From the NCBI GenBank assembly GCA_023974075.1, contig JAMFTG010000597.1, positions 1 to 64,000 of the forward strand: a DNA stretch of 64,000 nucleotides. Reading direction: 5' to 3'. The position numbers and the translations under genes were made by a program. Source of the DNA: Chaenocephalus aceratus (lineage: Eukaryota > Chordata > Actinopteri > Perciformes > Channichthyidae). Positions 57,861-64,000 of the stretch are shown in pieces. The notes under the pieces were generated by a model, which did not search any database, had not been told where the DNA came from, and was given only the letters and a program-made list of their open reading frames with translations. Positions within the stretch are counted from its first letter, which is position 1. The number at the start of each line of letters is the position of its first letter.

Positions 57861-58537
57861 TGAAGGTAGATATGGTGCAAAATGCGAGAGCGTGAAAACC
57901 TGATGTGAGCACTTGCAGAAAAAAAATCTGAGCTTGTGTGCATACCTTTACACTTGTATAAAATATCCACGTAACTGTGAACCAAATTTGAAGTCACAGA
58001 AGAAAAAAAAAAGTTTTGAAGCTTGTAGAAAAAAAATGAACTTAGTGATGAAATGTTCACTTGCAGAAAAATACATATTTTTAAAATATATTTTCCATTA
58101 CAACTGCAACTTTATTTATTACAACCTCTCAAATCAGTCATTACAACTTGACGAATCTGCTCCGTGGCAGTATAAATCGACGAATCTGCGGTCTTGACTT
58201 TTGCTACACTTCTTGCGATAAATGTGTCGCAAAAGTAATTTTCACCTGTAGATGTGGGGGGAGGGAGGGGGGTTGGAGCGAAGGGGCGGAGCTATCAGAA
58301 GGACGAGGCTCGGGTGACTGGAGACTGCGGGGCTAACGGTTCGTGTCGCTACCAGTCCGCTGACATGGCGCATCAATCAACGGTACATTTTGCCCATTAC
58401 TTGCCCAGTATTACTTTGAATATTATTGTGATTGAGGATTAAATCCGCTTTGAAGACCACCGTTTTATATCGTGCAGTTTAGCGGCAAAATAACGTCAGT
58501 TAGCCAGCTAAACAAGTAGTGGTTGTAGTCTATACAC
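57861..58537. other. No recognisable gene; G-rich patch
   Basis: A GGGGGGAGGGAGGGGGGTTGG patch spans 58256-58276; ATGGCG at 58363 begins a short frame with no match. Nothing else. Confidence 0.4.
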
Positions 58538-61500
58538 AAATCACAAAAGACTTTGTTCTTCTTTGACAGTGAAACCAAAGAAAGAAAAACGTCAGGAAGT
58601 TCAACAGAAGAGGGGTCTATTTAAGACAATAGAGATGCAAAGATAATATGTAAATAAAGTTGTATTGATTTGAATTTAAATGTCTTGTCTTGTAATGACA
58701 ACCCCCGCCTGTGATATGGAGAAGCAAGCGTTCAGTTGCTATGCTCCAAATATCTGGGACAAACTCCCAGAACCTGCAGGTCCGCTGCAACCTCTGACGA
58801 CTTTCAAATCCAGCCTGAAGACTTTGCTTTTTGCCGCTGCTTTTAATTGAACTATTCACATCTTACTCTGCACTGTCACTTTTATCCATGTATTTTTTCT
58901 TTTAATGTTTATTTTTATTATCTTTGCTTTTTAATGACTGTTTTTTTTAAATGCCATTTTCTTAATGTCTTTCCTTTTTGTAAAGCACGTTGAATTGCCT
59001 TGTGTTGAAAGGTGCTTTATAAATAAACGTGCCTTGCCTTGAAACTGTCCTCCTTCTTGTTCGACTTGTTTACTCTCACCTGAGATCAGATTGATAAACA
59101 CTTTGAAAGAACACTTCGTACCAGGAAATATATCCCAGATATATGAATGCTAACTCATTGTTAGTCAGAGAGAGGCTGATCATACCTTGAATAATCTGGC
59201 AGCTAGCCTCCACCCGGCCCTAAATGACTTCTCTTTTATTTTCACTTTTAGACCGAGGCACATTTAGGGGAATTCATGTGACAACGACAACATATAACAT
59301 ACACGTGTTTCACTCCATTGAAGCTGCATCTCATTTACTACGATATGTTGTGTTGCCTGTATGGAAGCTGTGTTGTATTTTGATGAACAATTGTAATATA
59401 CAAAGTGTTCCATATGAATCTACATGCTGACATATTGTTAAAGTAACTGATTATAAAGCACTTCATACAGTGGTGCAATTATGTCTGCTCCTTATTATCC
59501 CAAGTGTGGTGAAAGTATTGTTCAGATGCTTTGCCATGTGTTTGGTGTTATTGGTGTTATTGGTTCAATTCCCCTACATAGTCTTGATCTCCACGCAGAT
59601 GATCCATTACAAAAAGTCTTACATAAAACAGCTAAGAGTAAAGAGGTCAAGGTCACATGACCATCTCCTCTATGACCTGTAAAGTCAGATGATCATCCTG
59701 CTGACTTAAACGCTGAACACTCAAAAGTGATCTGTTCCATTTTGAAAAGTCAGCTTTTTGAAAATCAAACTTTAAATAATTTAAAGTGGTTAAAAAAAAA
59801 ACAGCCACCAATGCTTGAAAAGTTAGCTGGCTCAAACTCCTGGGCCCTGCTGATGCTTCCTTGATGGAAGAGGAGGACATGTGCAGTGTTGAAATTAATG
59901 CGTGGAATTCAGAAATGTGCATGTTGATAGAGCATTTGGAATTGACATTGAGTTGAGCAGACCATGGCACATGTCAAAAGTGCTAAGTCGAAGTACTATT
60001 TGTCAGTTACCACAGAAAAACCTAAATAATCCTAGGAAATGTTTGAAAGCCATAAAATCGATATCCACCGGTGAGATCCGTGATGAGCTACCTCCGTGCC
60101 TCACCACAGCATCTGCTCTATATCGGACAGGGCCTACTATGCTACATTGCTTTAATGAGCATTTTGTGTCCTGCGGTTCTCTGTTTGATTCTGTTTCTAA
60201 CTCTGCTTCTGTGAACACCCCAATCCGTGACTCTGAACAACGTGGTCTGGAAAACCCTTTCAGTTTTTACTCCTTTTACTGTTGAATGTTGTTCATGAAG
60301 CATTAACCAAGCTAGATCCTAGGAAACCGGCCGGCCCGACAACGTAGAACCTTTCTTTTAAAGATAGCTGCAGATTTTATTGCTCCTCCTCTCACTACTC
60401 TTTGTAACCTCTCCTCAGCACAAATGCAATTCCAAAAGTATGGAAGTCATCGTATGTCCTGCCTTTGCAAAAAGGAGGGGAGGCAACTATTTTAAATAAC
60501 TATAGGCCAATGTCTAAATTATCAGTTCTGGCGAAGGTTCTTGAACGCCTAGTGAGTGAACAGGTAAAGTTTTTTATGTATAAATGACATCCTGTCTAAA
60601 CATCAGTCAGGCTTCAGAAAGCAACAACAGCACCATCACTGCCACGATGAAGTGGTGAATGACATTCGAGTATTTTAGATAATAAGCAGAGTTGTGCAGC
60701 TCTGTTTATTGACCTTTCCAAAGCGTTTGACACCGTCGATCATCGCATCTTAAAGCAGAGGCTACTCAGTATCGGCATGTCCAGCCTTGCAGTGGGTGGT
60801 TTGTGAACTACCTCTCTGAAAGGTCCCAATGTGTTCACTTTGATGGGCTGTCTTCTGAGTGGTTAAACATTTCTAATGGTGTTCCTCAAGGCTCTGTGTT
60901 AGGTCCACTTTTATTCTCCATATATATCAACAGTTTAGGTGAACATGTGGATGAAGCTACTTTACATTTCTATGCGGATGATACCGTGATGTTCTGTGCA
61001 GGTCCCTCCATTCAGGAGGCTGGTGTTAAATTACAGGCTGTTTTTAACATATTCAGACTCAGCTCTCTGAACTAAAGCTTCTTTTAAATGTTGAGAAAAC
61101 CAAGGTAATGCTCTTTTCTAAAGCTAAAAAGACTACAGAGCCTGTTGTAGATATTGTAACTACGCAAGGAACAAAACTTGAAGTTGTTGCCTGTTACAAA
61201 TACCTGGGTATCTGGCTTGATGATTGTCTCTCTTTTAATCTTCAGGTCATTAATCTGCTTAAAAAGCTGAGGGTTAGACTAGGTTTCTTTTTCAGAAACA
61301 AGTCCTGTTTCTCATTTGAAGCCAGGAAAAGGCTCTGTGACCTTTGACCTGTGACCTATGGTGATCTGGTCTATATGAATGCACCTGCCCATTGCCTGAA
61401 CAAGTTAGATGCTGCGTATCACAGCGCTCTGAGATGTGTTACTAACTGCAAAGCACTTACTCTTCACTGCACCCTGTATGCCGGGCAGGTCTGCCTTCAC

Positions 61501-61946
61501 TAACTGTACGGAGGCTCAGTCACTGGTTCATGTTCATCATCAAGCCATGTTGGGTAAACTACCTTTTTATATCTGCTCTCTGATCTCTGGACGAATTGAA
61601 AGTACGTCCTGCCTGAGATCTCATGATGTTGTTTTATTAAATGTCCCAAGTGCTAGGACTGTCTGAGGGAAGAAAGCTTTTAGTTGTGCAGCTCCACTGA
61701 CTTGGAACAGTCTGCAAACATGTTTAAAACTGAGCACTTTGGTTCCCCTGCAGCACTTTGAAACTCGACTGGGTGCCATGCTGTTTGATACTCATGGTAC
61801 CTGTCACTGTAAACTGTACATTATGTTGTCATCATTATTGTTGTTCTGTTGTTTTTATGTTACATGTGTAACTAACGTCCTGCAGGTCACCCTTTAAAAA
61901 GAGATCTTTTGATCTCAAGGGGCTTCACCTGGTTAAATAAAGGCTA
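58538..61946 (+). repeat. Diverged fifth copy of the LINE composite
   Basis: Starts inside the unit at CACAAAAGACTTTG and carries the L2-like tail (58720-59043), the shared middle region and the LINE. No TTAAAGGTC element or Harbinger follows. Many single-base indels. Confidence 0.88.
59850..61946 (+). mobile_element. CR1/Rex-like LINE, copy 5 (oldest, most decayed)
   Basis: Broken by many small indels between 59900 and 60760. Still shows NNYRP, FIDLSKAFDTVDH, NGVPQGSVLGPLLF (60870-60915), YADDTVMF and YLGIWLDD. It shares the frame change at about 60791-60806 and the TGA at 61345. It keeps about 27 bases near 61425-61455 that copies 1-4 lack, so it is closer to the ancestor there. Tail GGTTAAATAAAGGCTACAAA. 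Confidence 0.85.
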
Positions 61947-61981
61947 CAAACAAACAATTTTATCAGCTTTGCCGTAACATT

Positions 61982-61984
<3 letters not shown>

Positions 61985-62025
<41 letters not shown>
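61985..62025. repeat. GT microsatellite
   Basis: About 20 GT units directly before the inverted-repeat arm. Confidence 0.95.
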
Positions 62026-62026
<1 letters not shown>

Positions 62027-62030
62027 AGGC

Positions 62031-62205
62031 CGGTGAGCCGTTTCTCCAGCAGCAGCAGTTTGATGTCAGACCGGTCTGACCGGAACAGGAAGGGACTCCT
62101 GCGTCACGTTGTAAACGTTAAAGTCACACAGGGAACAATGAGCTTCTGTTCTTCTGTGGGTTTGTTTTGAGTCTAATGTAAGAGCATAAAGCGAGGCGTG
62201 TGTCA
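62031..62205 (+). repeat. Arm of long-distance inverted repeat (partner 4030-4188)
   Basis: Reverse complement of 4030-4188. Followed by CAGACAACACAACAGAACTCAG and a GTATGAG donor-like site at about 62226. Only a single arm of the 4151-4230 palindrome is present here. Confidence 0.8.
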
Positions 62206-62334
62206 GACAACACAACAGAACTCAGGTATGAGATCGAGATTGTGTCAGCAGAAAGACAGCAGGTGTTCGTGTGTGTATACTTGAGTTGTTAATGTCAGGT
62301 GTGAGAGATAAAAAAGGTCTTTGTTCTGTCTCAG

Positions 62335-64000
62335 GGTACAAACTCAATATAACAAAAACCCAAATACTGAGCTTTAATTACAAGCCAAGCCAACATATAA
62401 ACTCGACCATTGTTCTTAATTGGGATCTGGACCACTTAAAATATCTGGGAGTAAACATCTCTAAAGATTCAGAGGACTTGTATACACTAAATTTCAACCC
62501 TCTAAATCAGAAAATAAAAGAAGACATAAATAGATGGAACTTGATCCCAGTGCTGAGCTTTGAATCTCGAATAGAATCAGTGAAAATGAACATCCTACCT
62601 AGACTTTTATACCTTTTCCAGAATCTACCAATTGAAATCACAGACAAGCAGTTTAACGAATGGGATAAAACCATATCAAGGTACATTTGGCAAGGGAAGA
62701 AACCAAGGATTAGATTCCGTACTCTTCAACTAGCAAAAAACAAGGGAGGAGTAGCGCTCCCCTGTTTGAAGGACTACTATATATCAGCCCAATTAAGAAG
62801 CTTGTTCTGCTGGTGCAAGCCAGACGACAGAGCTAGATGGAAAGAAATTGAGAATAATGTATCAGGAGAAGTACCAATCGAGGCAAGGTTAGGGGATAAA
62901 AAACATATTAAAAACTTACTGGAAAAAGATAACCGCTGGATCAACCTCTCTTTAAAACTATGGCTGAGGGCCATCACCAGGAGTGACTTGCTGGAGGAAA
63001 TGAAGATATTAAGATGGTGCTCTCATGATCTTGATTTCACCCCAAGCAAGCTAGATACAACATTTAAAGGCTGGGCCAAACATGGCCTTACTTCATATTG
63101 CACATTTTTCAGCAAAGGAACCATGTTTGATTTTCAAACATTAAAAAATCGATATGGGTTGAATAACGGTGATTTTTTTAGATTTCTACAGGTACGCCAT
63201 TACTTATATAGTTCCCTGTCAGACAGCCAGAAGGCCCTTGAAAACCCTTTATTAATAGTTTTCACCAGTGCATACACATCAGACACAGGGATGAAAGTAA
63301 TCTCCAATCTTTACCAAGCTTTTCAAGATATTAAAAAGGAAAATACTTTCTATATAAAACACAAATGGGAAAACGAAACAAAAAAAACCATCCCTGACGA
63401 AGTTTGGACAAACTACTGTACTTTTCAATGGAAGATCTCGAGCTCAGGCACCTACAGAATGTTTAGTTGGAAGATGCTGAGCAGGTACTTTTTCAGCCCT
63501 GCTCAGTCATCACATCAGCTAGGGCCCCCCAGCTGCTGGAGGAAATGTGGTTCTCAGTTAGCACATCACTACCATTTGTTTTGGACTTGCCCTTTAATAG
63601 TAACTTTTTGGCAAAAGATCCATGTAGAAATTGAAATAATACTACAGGAAAAAATCCCTTTAAACTGGGACGAATTTCTATTTGGGCTCGTAATTCAATC
63701 CCCTCAAATTTAAAAACAAAACAATTATTTGGAATTCTTACTGTTGCAGCAAAAAAAAGCAATAACTAAAAATGGGCTCAAAGCAGACATCCCCTCTCTT
63801 GACAACTGGTACGACAAAATCCATGAAATCTATATCATGGAAAGAATCACATTCTTCAATGATGGCTACAGGAAAACACATTTGAGGAAATATGGAAAAA
63901 GTGGAGAATTTACATATCCCAAAGACGACCATCCTTGTTTGACTGTTCCTATACACCGATGAATGTTATATAGATGTGTATGTATGGACACATGTATGTG
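62335..64000 (+). pseudogene. L1-type LINE ORF2, C-terminal part, 5'-truncated
   Basis: Reads from GYKLNITKTQILSF (after a break at about 62335), through LKYLGVNIS, RISRYIWQGKKPRIR-like and GGVALPCLKDYY segments, to a C-terminal zinc-knuckle-like C-x3-C-x5-H-H-x5-C (CWRKCGSQLAHHYHLFWTC). The order is that of fish L1/Tx1 ORF2 after the polymerase palm. A TAA at 63711 and a frameshift near 63760 break it before KKAITK and IMERITFF. The palm motifs and endonuclease are missing. 3' untranslated sequence starts after 63962 and leaves the window. Confidence 0.8.

Overview
The window is eukaryotic and looks like a teleost fish, probably a percomorph. The signs are long CA/GT microsatellites, fish-type TRIM genes (RING, B-boxes, coiled coil, B30.2), CR1/L2/Rex-type and L1-type LINE reverse transcriptases, HARBI1-like Harbinger elements, several hAT elements with 8-bp target duplications, and spliced exons with GT-AG borders. 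The species cannot be named from the sequence alone. Almost the whole window is repeat or duplicated sequence. There is one apparently intact host gene, the TRIM at 4714-6369 (-).

Layout. 1-360: relic of a replication-dependent histone H3 3' end with its processing stem-loop. 828-2548: copy 1 of a mobile-element block carrying a SWIM zinc-finger fragment. 3197-3475: 45-bp minisatellite. 4151-4230: near-perfect palindrome. 4321-7908: block with the intact TRIM gene. 8724-9560: 37-bp minisatellite. 9930-11794: 3' part of a NEK6-like kinase gene, with a hAT element in an intron. 12637-13692: 5' remnant of an endogenous retrovirus (LTR, tRNA-Tyr primer site, start of gag). 13749-17400: hAT, GT-repeat and inverted-repeat pieces, including a large foldback at 16483-17084. 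17541-21535: second TRIM block, whose gene is a frameshifted pseudogene. 22793-23470: tRNA-like relics. 23657-26048: copy 2 of the mobile-element block, carrying a YqaJ-domain fragment and a 933-bp hAT element.

26049-55008 is the dominant feature: a head-to-tail array of about 8.3-kb units. Three are complete and a fourth is cut short. Each complete unit is a nest: an L2-like LINE tail, a CR1/Rex-like reverse-transcriptase LINE, then a TTAAAGGTC-ended element that contains a ~4.0-kb two-gene Harbinger transposon (Myb-like protein on +, HARBI1-like transposase on -). A more diverged fifth copy of the LINE part lies at 58538-61946 and lacks the Harbinger. Between them (55009-58537) are hAT pieces and a PHD-like exon. 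The window ends in a 5'-truncated L1-type LINE (62335-64000) beside an inverted copy of the sequence at 4030-4188.

How things fit: the Harbinger Myb-like protein and transposase are the expected partners for mobilising the element. The LINE copies are defective: all five share one frameshift, and in all five the same stop codon follows it. The five copies give an order of events: LINE composite, loss of 27 bp, insertion of the TTAAAGGTC element, insertion of Harbinger, tandem amplification.
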